A stretch of 64,000 nucleotides of DNA from Massilia phosphatilytica (GCF_002968015.1 NZ_PUIP01000008.1:62001-126000); one strand, 5' to 3'. Positions 1 through 10,095 are shown, counted from the first letter of the stretch. Notes: generated by a model not told the origin, from the sequence alone. A program made the numbers and translations.

Positions 1-4
1 GTTG

Positions 5-958
5 TCAGTGTTCGCGGACCAGGTTGAATTCCCTGGCCTGTCGGTTGTAATCGAGGATGGCCTGCTTGACCCAGCGGGTGAGCGCGTCGCCCGTGAGCGA
101 GAACGGGTACAGCCCGGCCTGGGCGCGCAACTGCGCGAAATCGGGGGTTGCCTGCATGCGGGCGAAGGCGTCGACCCAGCGGCGGTAGTCGGCATCCGGC
201 ACGCCGGGTCCCATCCACACGCCGCGGATCACGGGCCACACGATGTCGTAGCCCTGCTCCCGCGCCGTCGGCACGTTCGCCAGCACGCCGGGGAGGCGCT
301 TGTCGGCCAGCACGGCCAGCACGCGCACCTTGCCGGGACCGGCGTACAGCACGGCTTCCGACGCGTCGCCCGAGATCACCTGCACATAGTTGGCGCTCAT
401 TGCCGTGAACGTCTCGCCGCCGCCTTCCAGCGCGACGAAGCGCAGGCGGCGCGGTTCGATGCCGGCGCGGCGTGCCAGCAGCGCGACCTTCATCCAGTCC
501 TGGCTGCCGATGGTGCCGGACACGCCGATCAGGACCTGCTGCGGGTTCTTCTTGATCGCTTCCATCAGTTCGCCGAGGCTGTGCCACGGCGCGTCGGAAC
601 GCACCGCGATCATGCCGTAGTCGACGCCGAGCGCCGCAACCCAGCGCACGTCGTCGGACGTCGCCTTGCCGAACTTGCCCTCGGCGAGGTTCAGCAGCGA
701 ACCGCCCGAGAACGCGACGAGGGTGTCCGGCTCGGCGCGCCGCTGCGAGACGAGCGTGTGCCACGCGACGGCGCCGATCCCGCCCGGCAGGTAGGCCAGC
801 TTCAGCTTCGTGTCCGGCAAGGCCTTCTGGGCGAGCTTGCAGGTCAGGTCCATGGCGCCGCCCGGTTTGGACGGCACCACGCATTCGGCGCCGGCGCTGG
901 CCGCCGCCATTGCCGCATATAGCATCGCGGCGGTCAGGATCGGAATGGCGCGCTTCAT
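5..958 (-). CDS. tctC: TctC-type (Bug family) periplasmic carboxylate-binding protein
   Basis: A 317-residue extracytoplasmic solute receptor of the tripartite tricarboxylate transporter family. It would capture citrate or a related carboxylate in the periplasm and hand it to a TctAB permease. The start at 958 gives a signal peptide (MKRAIPILTAAMLYAAMAAA, probable cleavage after SAGA); a longer in-frame reading to 1207 would overlap the porin gene and has no secretion signal. After cleavage the family's typical nucleotide-free PGG region follows (PSKPGGAMDL), then the VGVSG-like and ALEGGGE loops. The gene lies 22 bp downstream of the porin on the same strand, so the two are probably co-transcribed. 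tctB and tctA are not in the window; by analogy with the opdH-tctCBA/tctDE layout of Pseudomonas they would lie just left of position 1. The ligand cannot be told from sequence. Confidence 0.88.
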   Translation of the reverse strand: MKRAIPILTAAMLYAAMAAASAGAECVVPSKPGGAMDLTCKLAQKALPDTKLKLAYLPGGIGAVAWHTLVSQRRAEPDTLVAFSGGSLLNLAEGKFGKATSDDVRWVAALGVDYGMIAVRSDAPWHSLGELMEAIKKNPQQVLIGVSGTIGSQDWMKVALLARRAGIEPRRLRFVALEGGGETFTAMSANYVQVISGDASEAVLYAGPGKVRVLAVLADKRLPGVLANVPTAREQGYDIVWPVIRGVWMGPGVPDADYRRWVDAFARMQATPDFAQLRAQAGLYPFSLTGDALTRWVKQAILDYNRQAREFNLVREH

Positions 959-980
959 GATGTTGCGGCCGCGGTCGGGG

Positions 981-2036
981 TCAGAACCGGTACTGGATGC
1001 CGGTGGTGACGCCGGTCTGCGTCGATGCGAAGCCCGGATCGTCGCGCGACAGGCCCACCAACTGGCCATGGTCGGCGTTGGCGTGCGCCACCGACGCGTA
1101 CAGCCAGACGCGCTTGGACAGCGAGTACATGGCACGCGCCACGTACATGGTCGGATCCGCGTCTTTCGCCGCCGGCAGGTTCTTGGTGTTGACGTGGTAG
1201 ACGGCACCGGTCAGGGTCCACGGGTAGACCAGGTAGGTCGCGCCGGCCCAGTAGGTGTCGCCGCGGACATCCGGCGTGGCAGCCTTGCCGGCCTGGAGCT
1301 TGTAGCCGCGCATGCCGGCCTGGTAGCTCATCGGACCCACCTTGTAGTCGACGCCCAGGTGGAAGGCCGTCGTCTTGTCGCGGTTGCCGGTGGCGGCGAC
1401 CGTGTTGCCGTTGACCTGTTCGTAAGCTGCCATCACGCCGACGGGACCGCCGAACCAGGAACCGCCGACGGCATACTTGCGGCCATCGGCATTGTTGCCT
1501 GCCTGTTCACCCAGGCCGACGGTGGCGCCGTACGTGAAGCCGCCGGTCTTGCCGGTGTACTTGATCAGGTTGTCGAACGCGGTCGTCATGCCGTACTTCG
1601 ACGGGCCGGTGGCGTTGCCGCTCGTCGCCCACGAATAGTTCGGGGCGAAGCCCATCGGGTCGAACTTGATGACCAGGTCATAGGTCGTCGTGAACGAGCG
1701 GCCGAGCACCACCTGGCCGAAGGCGCCTTCCAGGCCGACGTTGGCCTGGCGCTTGAACAGGTTGCCGTCCTGGGCGCCGGCATCCATCAGGATGCCGCCT
1801 TCCAGGTTGAAGATGGCTTTCAGGCCGCCGCCCAGGTCTTCGCTGCCGCGGAAGCCCCAGCGCGACGTGTTCTTGCCGCCCGAGACGACGCGCACCTGGC
1901 TGCCGTCGTTGGCGGTTGCATGGTTCACGTATTCGACGCCGGCATCCACGATGCCGTAGACCTGGACATTGGTCTGGGCGGATGCGTTCAGGGAAAGCGC
2001 TGCCAGGACGGCGAGCGCGAGGGCCGATTTCTTCAT
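981..2036 (-). CDS. General porin (Gram-negative porin, Porin_4 type), tct-linked
   Basis: A 351-residue outer-membrane porin, expected to form a trimer of 16-stranded barrels. It has a clear signal peptide (MKKSALALAVLAALSLNASA) followed by the family start TNVQVYGIVDAGVEYV. The SRWGFRGSEDLGGGLKAIF block is the hallmark of betaproteobacterial general porins, and the chain ends in the aromatic outer-membrane signature YRF. A ribosome site GGAGA lies 7 bp before the ATG. It is the first gene of a minus-strand unit with tctC and is divergent from tctDE. In Pseudomonas the corresponding position is held by OpdH, an OprD-family porin, so this is a non-homologous replacement in the same role. A specific substrate is an inference from context only. 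Confidence 0.9.
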   Translation of the reverse strand: MKKSALALAVLAALSLNASAQTNVQVYGIVDAGVEYVNHATANDGSQVRVVSGGKNTSRWGFRGSEDLGGGLKAIFNLEGGILMDAGAQDGNLFKRQANVGLEGAFGQVVLGRSFTTTYDLVIKFDPMGFAPNYSWATSGNATGPSKYGMTTAFDNLIKYTGKTGGFTYGATVGLGEQAGNNADGRKYAVGGSWFGGPVGVMAAYEQVNGNTVAATGNRDKTTAFHLGVDYKVGPMSYQAGMRGYKLQAGKAATPDVRGDTYWAGATYLVYPWTLTGAVYHVNTKNLPAAKDADPTMYVARAMYSLSKRVWLYASVAHANADHGQLVGLSRDDPGFASTQTGVTTGIQYRF

Positions 2037-2103
2037 AGTGTCTCCGTTGTTGTGATTCGTGCGGTCGTTGCCGCTTCGTGAGACCTAGGATAGGTCCGCT
2101 GAC

Positions 2104-2135
2104 CTTTCAATCAGCTTTCACTGAACCTTTCAGTG
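2104..2135. promoter_or_regulatory. Direct CTTTCA repeats, candidate TctD operator
   Basis: Three copies of CTTTCA begin at 2104, 2115 and 2127, that is, 11 and 12 bp apart, about one helical turn. The last copy lies inside a palindrome CACTGAA-CCT-TTCAGTG (2119-2135). Tandem repeats with about 11 bp period are the usual recognition pattern of OmpR-family regulators. The site is in the middle of the divergent region between the porin-tctC unit and tctDE, where a TctD operator would be expected. Binding by TctD is inferred. Confidence 0.55.
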
Positions 2136-2199
2136 TTGCATGTTGTGGAAATCACGTAGCACAGGAGACACAAGCCTTGCAGTCGCTTACACTGGCGCG

Positions 2200-2898
2200 A
2201 TGCGAATCCTGTTAGTCGAAGACCACGTCGAGCTGTCCCACTGGGTATCGAAAGCCCTGCGCGACGCCAATCTTACCGTCGAATGCGCAGCCACCGGCGC
2301 CGACGCCGACGCGCTGCTGCACACCCAGGACTACGCCCTCGTGATCCTGGACCTGACCCTGCCCCGCATGGACGGGCTGGAGGTGCTGCGCCGCCTGCGC
2401 GCGCGCGGCGGCACGCGCGGGCGCACGCCCGTGATGATCCTGACCGCGCGCGGCGGCCTGGAAGAGCGGGTGCAGGGCCTGAACCTCGGCGCGGACGATT
2501 ATCTCGCCAAGCCGTTCGAGCTGGCGGAGCTGGAAGCGAGAGTCAAGGCATTGCTGCGGCGCAGCGTGGGCAACGAGGCGCTCGTGCACAGTTGCGGGCA
2601 GCTCAGCTTCGACACCGTGTCGCGCATGTTCACCTACTGCGGCGAGCCGCTGGCGCTGACGCCACGCGAGCACGCGGTGCTGGAAGCGCTGATCTCGCGC
2701 CCGGGCCGCGCCGTGTCGAAGGAAAAGCTGTTCGACGAAGTGTTCGCGCTGGACGACGACGCCAACCTCGACGCCATCGAGCTGTACATCCACCGCGTGC
2801 GCAAGAAACTGGACAAGCGTCCGGACGGCGGCGCCGCCATCGCCACCCTGCGCGGCATCGGCTACCTGCTGCAGGAACGGCCGCCGGCCGCAACCTGA
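2200..2898 (+). CDS. tctD: OmpR-family response regulator of the tricarboxylate system
   Basis: A 232-residue two-component response regulator. The receiver domain (about 1-115) shows the acidic pair in LLVEDH, the phospho-acceptor in LVILDLTLPRMDG and the conserved lysine in DYLAKPFE. A winged-helix OmpR DNA-binding domain (about 130-225) includes LTPREHAVLEALISRPGRAVS and ends RGIGYLLQE. The start at 2200 aligns with the usual MRILLVED beginning; the upstream in-frame ATG at 2140 adds a tail unlike the family and lies across the candidate operator. No strong ribosome site is visible. It is followed after 2 bp by its kinase, and is divergent from the porin and tctC genes it probably activates. 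Confidence 0.88.
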   Translation: MRILLVEDHVELSHWVSKALRDANLTVECAATGADADALLHTQDYALVILDLTLPRMDGLEVLRRLRARGGTRGRTPVMILTARGGLEERVQGLNLGADDYLAKPFELAELEARVKALLRRSVGNEALVHSCGQLSFDTVSRMFTYCGEPLALTPREHAVLEALISRPGRAVSKEKLFDEVFALDDDANLDAIELYIHRVRKKLDKRPDGGAAIATLRGIGYLLQERPPAAT

Positions 2899-2900
2899 CG

Positions 2901-4316
2901 ATGCTGGCGGCGACCAAGCTCGGCAGCCTGCGCAACCAGCTGCTGCGCTGGCTGATCGTGCCGCTCGTGATCCTCGTGGCGGCCAACGCCGTGTCGCTGT
3001 ACCGCGACGCGCTCGACGCCGCCGACATCGCCTACGACCGCTCCCTGCTCGCGTCCACGCGCGCGCTCGCGGAGCGGGTGTCCGTCCGCGACGGGAAGGT
3101 CGTGGCGGACGTGCCCTACGTGGCGCTGGACAGCTTCGAGACCGACACCCTCGGCCGTATCTATTACCGCGTGGGCGGCCTGCACGGCGAGACGGTGTCC
3201 GGCTACGACGACCTGCCGCCCGTCCCGAAGGAAACGCCCCGCTCGGAACTGTATCCGGCCCTCGTGCGCTTTTATCACGCCGACTACAACGGCGAACCGG
3301 TGCGCATCGCCGCCCTGCTGCAACCCGTGTACGACGATTCCATGCGCGGCATCGCGCTGATCCAGGTGGGCGAGACGCTGGACGCGCGCCGCGCGCTGTC
3401 GCGGCGCATCTTGTTGAACACGCTGTGGCGCCAGGCGCTGCTCGTGCTGGCCGTGGCGACGCTCGTGTGGTTCGCCGTGCGCCTCGTGCTGCAGCCGCTG
3501 ATGCAGTTGAAGCAGGTCGTGGAGACGCGCGCGATCTCCGACCTGTCCGATGTCGACGAAGCCCTCGTGCACCGCGAAGTGCGGCCGCTCGTCGCCGCGA
3601 TGAACGGGACGATGGCCCGCATGCAGAACCTGATCGCGAGCCAGCGCCGTTTCATCGCCGACGCATCGCACCAGTTGCGCACGCCGCTGACGGTGCTGAA
3701 GACGCAGGCCGAACTGGCCCTGCGCGAAAACGATCCGGCCGCGATGCAGGCGATCGTGCGCTCGATCGCGGCGACGACGGATTCGACGGTCCACCTGGCC
3801 AACCGCCTGCTGACGCTCGCGCGCATCGAGCATGGCGGCGCCAACGCGGCGCTCGCGCCCGTGGCGCTGTCCGAGGTGGCGCGCCAGGTCGGGCTGGAAC
3901 TTGCGCTGCCGGCCGTCCAGAAAGGCATCGACCTCGCGCTGGAAGCAGAGGACGACGGCGCCACGACCATCGAGGGCCAGGCGCTGCTGCTGCACGAACT
4001 GGCGAGCAACCTGGTCGACAACGCGATCCGCTACACGCCGCCGGGCGGCACCGTGCTGCTGCGCGTGCGCCGGCTGATCGGCGTCGTCGTGCTCGACGTG
4101 CAGGACAGCGGGCCGGGGCTCGATCCGACCGAATACGACAAGGTGTTCATGCCCTTCTACCGCGCGCAGGCGGCGCTGGAGAGCAATCCGGGCGGCACCG
4201 GGCTCGGGCTCGCCATCGTGCGCGACATCGCCAACGTGCATGGGGCGACGCTGGAGCTGGCCAAGGCGGAAAGCGGGCGCGGCCTCAAGGTCTCGGTTAC
4301 ATTCGCGGTCCGGTAA
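2901..4316 (+). CDS. tctE: TctE-type sensor histidine kinase
   Basis: A 471-residue membrane sensor kinase, the partner of the preceding response regulator (2 bp gap). Order of parts: a first membrane segment at about 18-37 (LIVPLVILVAANAVSLY), a periplasmic 2CSK_N-type sensor region to about 170, a second membrane segment at about 178-198, a HAMP-like linker, the phosphorylated histidine in ASHQLRTPLTVL, and a catalytic ATPase domain with an N box (NLVDNAIRYTP), DSGPG and GGTGLGLAIV. This architecture is typical of TctE kinases sensing citrate or other tricarboxylates in the periplasm. It is convergent with dctD, and a palindromic repeat lies between the two stops. Confidence 0.88.
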   Translation: MLAATKLGSLRNQLLRWLIVPLVILVAANAVSLYRDALDAADIAYDRSLLASTRALAERVSVRDGKVVADVPYVALDSFETDTLGRIYYRVGGLHGETVSGYDDLPPVPKETPRSELYPALVRFYHADYNGEPVRIAALLQPVYDDSMRGIALIQVGETLDARRALSRRILLNTLWRQALLVLAVATLVWFAVRLVLQPLMQLKQVVETRAISDLSDVDEALVHREVRPLVAAMNGTMARMQNLIASQRRFIADASHQLRTPLTVLKTQAELALRENDPAAMQAIVRSIAATTDSTVHLANRLLTLARIEHGGANAALAPVALSEVARQVGLELALPAVQKGIDLALEAEDDGATTIEGQALLLHELASNLVDNAIRYTPPGGTVLLRVRRLIGVVVLDVQDSGPGLDPTEYDKVFMPFYRAQAALESNPGGTGLGLAIVRDIANVHGATLELAKAESGRGLKVSVTFAVR

Positions 4317-4323
4317 AGCATGC

Positions 4324-4394
4324 ACGCGTGGGCGGAGGCCGCCCACCCTACGGCAATACGAAAATCGTAGGGTGGGCACCCCGTGCCCACGCGT
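4324..4394. repeat. Inverted pair of GTAGGGTGGGC REP-like units (BIME-like)
   Basis: Two related 28-30 bp units face each other: 4324-4353 reads into GCCCACCCTACG, and 4366-4394 begins CGTAGGGTGGGCACC. Each unit can also fold by itself (GTGGGCAC-CCC-GTGCCCAC in the second). The pair fills the space between the convergent tctE and dctD genes and could serve as a two-way transcription stop. A second pair in the opposite arrangement occurs at 18211-18290. The combination of intergenic position, internal hairpin and opposed pairing is that of REP/BIME elements. Confidence 0.7.
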
Positions 4395-4415
4395 GACGTT
4401 CGCGTTACGCCGCCA

Positions 4416-5765
<1,350 letters not shown>

Positions 5766-5775
5766 GGTCGCTATC

Positions 5776-7638
5776 CTACTCCGCCCGGGGCAAATCGATG
5801 ATGAAACGGGCGCCGCCCTCGGGCGGCGTCTCGGCCCGCAGCCGGCCGCCGGACTCGCGCACGATCTGCTCCGAGATCGCCAGCCCGAGGCCCAGGCCCT
5901 TGCCCTGCGGCTTGGTGGTAAAGAAAGGTTCGAACAAATGCGCGCGGACGTCGTCGGGAATCCCGGGGCCGCTGTCGGTCACGGTGATGAGGACCCGCGC
6001 GCCGTCGCAGCCGCCCTCGACGACGAGCTGGCGCGGCGAACTGCCCGCCATCTCCATCGCGTCGAGCGCGTTGCTGAACAAATTCACGAGGACCTGCTGC
6101 AGCCGGTTGCTGTCGCACAGCGCATACAGGTCGCGGGGATGCGTCGCCATGCGGAAGCCGACGCGCTCGTGCGCGATGCGGCGCTCGACGAGGAACAGCG
6201 CGGCCGTGACGGCGTCCGCCACCGGCACGGCGCTCGGCCGGGTGTCGGACTTGCGCGCGAACTGGCGCAGCTGTCCGGTCAGGAGGCCCATGCGCTCGAC
6301 CAGCTGCGAGATGGTGGCCAGGTTGTTGCGCGCATCGTCGAGCCGGCCGCGCTCGATCAGGACGCGGGCGTTATCCGACATCGTGCGCAGCGCCGTCAGC
6401 GGCTGGTTCAGCTCATGCGTGATGCCGGCCGAGAGCTGCCCCAGCACGGCCATCTTGCCCGCCTGAACCAATTCGCTCTGCGCCTTGCGCAACTGCTCTT
6501 CGGCCTGGCGGCGCACGGCGTTCTCGTCGCGCAGGTCGCGCGTCATCTGCTGCAGGCTGGCGGTACGTTCGGCCACCAGGTTTTCCAGCTGATCGTAGGC
6601 GCGCTGCAAATCCTCGCGCGCCCGCTGGCGCTGGCGGCCGAGGCGGTGGCGCTGGCGCGCATACAGCACCAGCATGACAGCCAGCGCTTCCGACAGCACG
6701 GTCAGCAACGCCGCCGCGCGGGCGCTGGCGCGGGCCGGCGCGAGGTCGGACAGGTACACCATCTGCCAGTTGCGCGTCACCAGCGCCCGCGACTGGCTCA
6801 GCATGGGACCGGTGGCCGGCGGCGGCCCGGTGACGATGCGCGCGCGGGCGTCGAGCGAGCGCACCTCGCGCAGGCCCAGCGGCGTGAGCGCATGCGAAAA
6901 ATACTGGCGCGACTGTTCCAGTTCCTGCCGTGCGGCCGGCGTCAGCGGCGCGAGCGTCCGGTATTTCCATTCAGGCACCGAACTCAGAAACACGACACCA
7001 TGCGGATCGGTGAGCAAGGCCTTGCCGCCGGCCTCCGTCCAACTCGCCTCCAGGCTCTCGATGTTGACCTTGACGGTCGCCACGCCCACCATGCGGCCCT
7101 CGTGATAAATGCCGCGGGCAAAGTAATAGCCGGGTTCGCCGCGGGTCGTGCCGACCCCGTAAAAGCCGCCCGGCATGCCCCGCAGGGCCTCGCGGATATA
7201 GGGCCGGAACGCGATGTAGTCACCGACGTAGCTGTCGGGCTCGCGCCAGTTGCTGGCGGCCTGCGTCACGCCCTTCAGGTTGACGATGTAGATGCTGGTC
7301 GATCCGGCCAGGCGGTTGACGCGCTCCAGGTAGATGTTCACGTCCCGGCGCAGCGCCTCGTCGCCGGGCTGGCGCAGCAGCGCGATGACGTCCTTGTTCA
7401 ATTCGAACGTGCCGGGCAGGAAATCGTACTTGGACAGCAGGTGTTCCAGGCTGGACGCATAGGTGTCCAGCCGCTGCGCGCCGGACAGCCGCAGCCGGTC
7501 GATCGCCGCATCCTCGGCATAGCGGTAGGCCACGGCCGCCAGCGCCGCGCACACCAGCAGCAGCATGACCGCCAGCCCCAGCCGGCGTGGCCAGCGGCCG
7601 GCCGGGCGCGGGTTGACGGTGGGTGCGGCTGCTGGCAT
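5776..7638 (-). CDS. dctB: DctB-type C4-dicarboxylate sensor histidine kinase
   Basis: A 620-residue membrane kinase. After a short cytoplasmic tail, a membrane segment (about 19-38, LAVMLLLVCAALAAV) leads to a large periplasmic double-Cache sensor region (about 40-290) and a second membrane segment (about 300-322). A coiled linker follows (roughly 325-390, rich in Q, E and R), then the histidine in GITHELNQPLTALR, an N box (NLFSNALDAMEM), DSGPG and GKGLGLGLAIS. This is the DctB layout: C4-dicarboxylate bound outside controls phosphorylation of DctD. AGGA lies 9 bp before the ATG. It is 29 bp downstream of the porin gene and 10 bp before dctD, indicating one transcript. Confidence 0.9.
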   Translation of the reverse strand: MPAAAPTVNPRPAGRWPRRLGLAVMLLLVCAALAAVAYRYAEDAAIDRLRLSGAQRLDTYASSLEHLLSKYDFLPGTFELNKDVIALLRQPGDEALRRDVNIYLERVNRLAGSTSIYIVNLKGVTQAASNWREPDSYVGDYIAFRPYIREALRGMPGGFYGVGTTRGEPGYYFARGIYHEGRMVGVATVKVNIESLEASWTEAGGKALLTDPHGVVFLSSVPEWKYRTLAPLTPAARQELEQSRQYFSHALTPLGLREVRSLDARARIVTGPPPATGPMLSQSRALVTRNWQMVYLSDLAPARASARAAALLTVLSEALAVMLVLYARQRHRLGRQRQRAREDLQRAYDQLENLVAERTASLQQMTRDLRDENAVRRQAEEQLRKAQSELVQAGKMAVLGQLSAGITHELNQPLTALRTMSDNARVLIERGRLDDARNNLATISQLVERMGLLTGQLRQFARKSDTRPSAVPVADAVTAALFLVERRIAHERVGFRMATHPRDLYALCDSNRLQQVLVNLFSNALDAMEMAGSSPRQLVVEGGCDGARVLITVTDSGPGIPDDVRAHLFEPFFTTKPQGKGLGLGLAISEQIVRESGGRLRAETPPEGGARFIIDLPRAE

Positions 7639-7667
7639 GGCGGTCCTGGAGTGTTTACGTTGTGCGA

Positions 7668-8666
7668 TTAAAACACATGACGCACGCCCAGGTTAATGCC
7701 CGTGGTGCCGGTGCCGGCGTTCGTGGCGTCGCCGACCGTGTACGCGGCGCCGTCGCGGTTGACGATATGGCCATAGGCCGTGTACAGGTCGGTGCGCTTG
7801 GAGAGGCTGTACTCGTAGCCGATCGCGGCCTGGCGCGCGTGCGCCTCGCTGCCGCCATCGTCGCGGTGGACGATCACGGACGCGAGCACCCGGCCCGCGG
7901 CGCCGGCCTGCACGGCCACGCCCAGCAGCGCGTCGCGGCTGGCGTGGCCCAGCACGTTGCGGTTGCGCGCGAAGGCCGCGTGCGCCGTCACGGTGCCGAA
8001 GCGGTAGCGGCCCACGAGCATCGTATTGCGGTCGTGCGCGGTGCCGGTCGCATCGTTGTGCCGGTGATGCGTCAGTGCAAGCGTCAGCGGACCCGCCTCG
8101 TAGGTGGCCGATGCGTCGAAGGTGCGGTTCCTGGCGGCGTCGCCGGCCGCCTCGCCCGCGCCGTACAGCACATCGGCGGACAGGCCGTGCCACTTCGGCG
8201 ACTGGTACTCGACCGAATTGTCGACCCGGCCCAATCCGGGGAGGATGTTCTGCGCATTGCCCGCGAGGCCCGTGCAGAACGGGTCGGCGATGTCGCGCAT
8301 GACCTTGTAGTACGGCGCGTACTGGCGGCCCAGGCTGATCGTGCCGGCCGCGCCGGACAGGCCGACGTACGCCTGGCGGCCGAACAGCAGCCCGCCCTGC
8401 GCCGCCTTGCCGGTGTCGATGTTGTAGCCGTTTTCCACGACGAAGACGGCGCTCATGCCGCCGCCGAGATCTTCCTTGCCCTTGAAGCCCAGGCGCGAGC
8501 CGGACGCCACGCCGCTGCCGATGTTCTGCGACGAACCGGCGGCACCGCCGCGGTCCAGCACGATGCCGGCATCGGCGACGCCATACACTTTCACGAACGA
8601 TTGCGCCTGCGCGCAGGAGGCAGACAGGGCGAGCGCGCACGCGCCCGCGATAACACGATATTCCAA
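7668..8666 (-). CDS. General porin inside the dct operon
   Basis: A 332-residue outer-membrane porin with signal peptide (MEYRVIAGACALALSASCAQA) and the family motifs VKVYGVADAGIV, RLGFKGKEDLGGG and a terminal aromatic residue (VRHVF). The start appears to be TTG at 8666 with GGAGA 8 bp before it. Few large gaps relative to the tct-linked porin are apparent by eye, but the chain is about 20 residues shorter. It lies 34 bp after dctA and 29 bp before dctB, so it is embedded between transporter and sensor genes. A role as the outer-membrane entry route for C4-dicarboxylates follows from this position and is not shown by the sequence. Confidence 0.87.
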   Translation of the reverse strand: MEYRVIAGACALALSASCAQAQSFVKVYGVADAGIVLDRGGAAGSSQNIGSGVASGSRLGFKGKEDLGGGMSAVFVVENGYNIDTGKAAQGGLLFGRQAYVGLSGAAGTISLGRQYAPYYKVMRDIADPFCTGLAGNAQNILPGLGRVDNSVEYQSPKWHGLSADVLYGAGEAAGDAARNRTFDASATYEAGPLTLALTHHRHNDATGTAHDRNTMLVGRYRFGTVTAHAAFARNRNVLGHASRDALLGVAVQAGAAGRVLASVIVHRDDGGSEAHARQAAIGYEYSLSKRTDLYTAYGHIVNRDGAAYTVGDATNAGTGTTGINLGVRHVF

Positions 8667-8700
8667 TCGAAGTCTCCGTTATTTTGTAGTTGGTATGCGG

Positions 8701-9972
8701 TCAGCCGACTTGCGCGGCGACGGGTGCGATCTGCTGCGGCTTCTCTTCCAGCGCGCCTTCCCAGTTGGCGACGACGGCCGTGGCGATGGCGTTGCCGACG
8801 GCATTGGTGGCCGAGCGGCCCATGTCGAGGAACTGGTCGATGCCCATCAACAGCAGGAGGCCTGCTTCGGGGATGTGGAACTGGTTGAGGGTGGCGGCGA
8901 TGACGACCAGCGATGCGCGCGGCACGCCGGCCATGCCCTTGGAGGTCAGCATCAGCAACAGCAGCATGGTGATCTGCGTGCCCAGCGACAGGTCGATGCC
9001 GTACGCCTGCGTGATGAACAGCACGGCGAAGGTGCAGTACATCATCGAGCCGTCGAGGTTGAACGAATACCCCATCGGCAGCACGAAGCTGGAGATCTTG
9101 CGCTGCACACCGAACTGGTCCAGCGCCAGCAGCAGCTTGGGATACGCGGCTTCCGAGCTGGCGGTGGAAAACGCGAGCAGGAACGGTTCGCGGATCAGCG
9201 CCAGCAGGCGCAGCACGCGCTTGCCGATGAACAGCGAGCCGCCCAGGATCAGCAGCAGCCACAGGGTGAACAGGCCGAGGTAGAAGCCGCCCATGAACTT
9301 GGCGAAGGTGAGCAGGATGCCGAGGCCGTTCGTCGTGATGATCGACGCCATCGCCGCGAACACGGCCAGCGGCGCCAGGTTCATGATGACACCGGTGATG
9401 CGCAGCATGACCTGCGCCAGCTGGTCGATCACCGCGGTGAGGCCGGCGGCCGCCTGGCCCAGCGCGCCCAGCGCGCTGCCGAAGAACAGCGCGAACACCA
9501 GCACCTGCAGGATCTCGTTGTTGGCCATGGCCTCGATCGGCGATTTCGGCACCAGGTGGGCGGCGAAGTCCTTGAGCGTGAACGCGGTCGTTTTCAGGCC
9601 CGTGGTCGCATCGACCGGCGGCAGCGGCAGGTTGAGGTGGGCCCCCAGCTGCATCACGTTGGACAGCACCATGCCCAGGCTCAGCGAGATCAGCGAGGCG
9701 ATCACGAACCAGCCCATCGCCTTCATGCCGATGCGGCCCGCGGCGCGGCCGTCGCCCATGTGCGCGATGCCGACGGCCAGCGTCGAGAAGACCAGCAGCG
9801 AGATGATCATCTTGATCAACCGGAGGAACACGTCGGTGACGATGGAAATGTGGGCGGCGATATCGACGCTGAGCTGCTTGTCGGCGACGGTTTCATGCAA
9901 GCCGTAGCCGACCGCGGCGCCCAGCACCATCGCGATCAGGATGTACAGGGTCAGGGGACGCTTCTTTTTCAC
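8701..9972 (-). CDS. dctA: C4-dicarboxylate:cation symporter
   Basis: A 423-residue inner-membrane carrier of the dicarboxylate/amino acid:cation symporter family, importing succinate, fumarate or malate with protons or sodium. About eight hydrophobic segments are present, starting LTLYILIAMVLGAAVGYGL. The re-entrant loop and ligand region reads FNLDGSMMYCTFAVLFI, and the C-terminal loop contains GNAIATAVVANWEG. A GTG at 9972 is preferred as start because GGAGAT lies 6 bp upstream; the TTG at 9984 has no ribosome site and would consume that sequence. First gene of the dct operon. Its expression probably depends on sigma-54 and DctD, judging from the promoter about 80 bp upstream. Confidence 0.93.
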   Translation of the reverse strand: MKKKRPLTLYILIAMVLGAAVGYGLHETVADKQLSVDIAAHISIVTDVFLRLIKMIISLLVFSTLAVGIAHMGDGRAAGRIGMKAMGWFVIASLISLSLGMVLSNVMQLGAHLNLPLPPVDATTGLKTTAFTLKDFAAHLVPKSPIEAMANNEILQVLVFALFFGSALGALGQAAAGLTAVIDQLAQVMLRITGVIMNLAPLAVFAAMASIITTNGLGILLTFAKFMGGFYLGLFTLWLLLILGGSLFIGKRVLRLLALIREPFLLAFSTASSEAAYPKLLLALDQFGVQRKISSFVLPMGYSFNLDGSMMYCTFAVLFITQAYGIDLSLGTQITMLLLLMLTSKGMAGVPRASLVVIAATLNQFHIPEAGLLLLMGIDQFLDMGRSATNAVGNAIATAVVANWEGALEEKPQQIAPVAAQVG

Positions 9973-10050
9973 TTTGATCTCCAAGAATCGCGGCGTTTCT
10001 TGGCGCCGCGTGTTGTCGTGACCCGGCGGGAACCGGGTGCGACCACAACA

Positions 10051-10065
10051 GCAATACGCATGCCA
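10051..10065 (-). promoter_or_regulatory. Sigma-54 (-24/-12) promoter of dctA
   Basis: Read on the minus strand the site is TGGCATGCGTATTGC. It keeps the invariant GG and GC exactly 10 bp apart and differs from TGGCAC-N5-TTGC at one position. Transcription would start near 10039, giving a leader of about 65 bp before the dctA GTG. The operon encodes DctD, an activator with the GAFTGA loop needed at such promoters. Confidence 0.75.
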
Positions 10066-10070
10066 GAGCC

Positions 10071-10095
10071 CTTGCCAGAAAATTTATCTGGCAAG
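10071..10095. promoter_or_regulatory. Perfect inverted repeat, candidate DctD enhancer site
   Basis: CTTGCCAGA-N7-TCTGGCAAG, with 9 bp arms and an AT-only spacer, ends 6 bp upstream of the -24 element. Its centre would be near -44. That is closer than most enhancer sites of NtrC-type activators, but its perfection and position make it the best visible candidate for DctD binding. It has no T-run, so it is unlikely to be a terminator. Confidence 0.5.

Noticed and set aside
959..1207. N-terminal extension of TctC into the porin gene
   Set aside because: It overlaps the porin coding region on the same strand and would bury the signal peptide.
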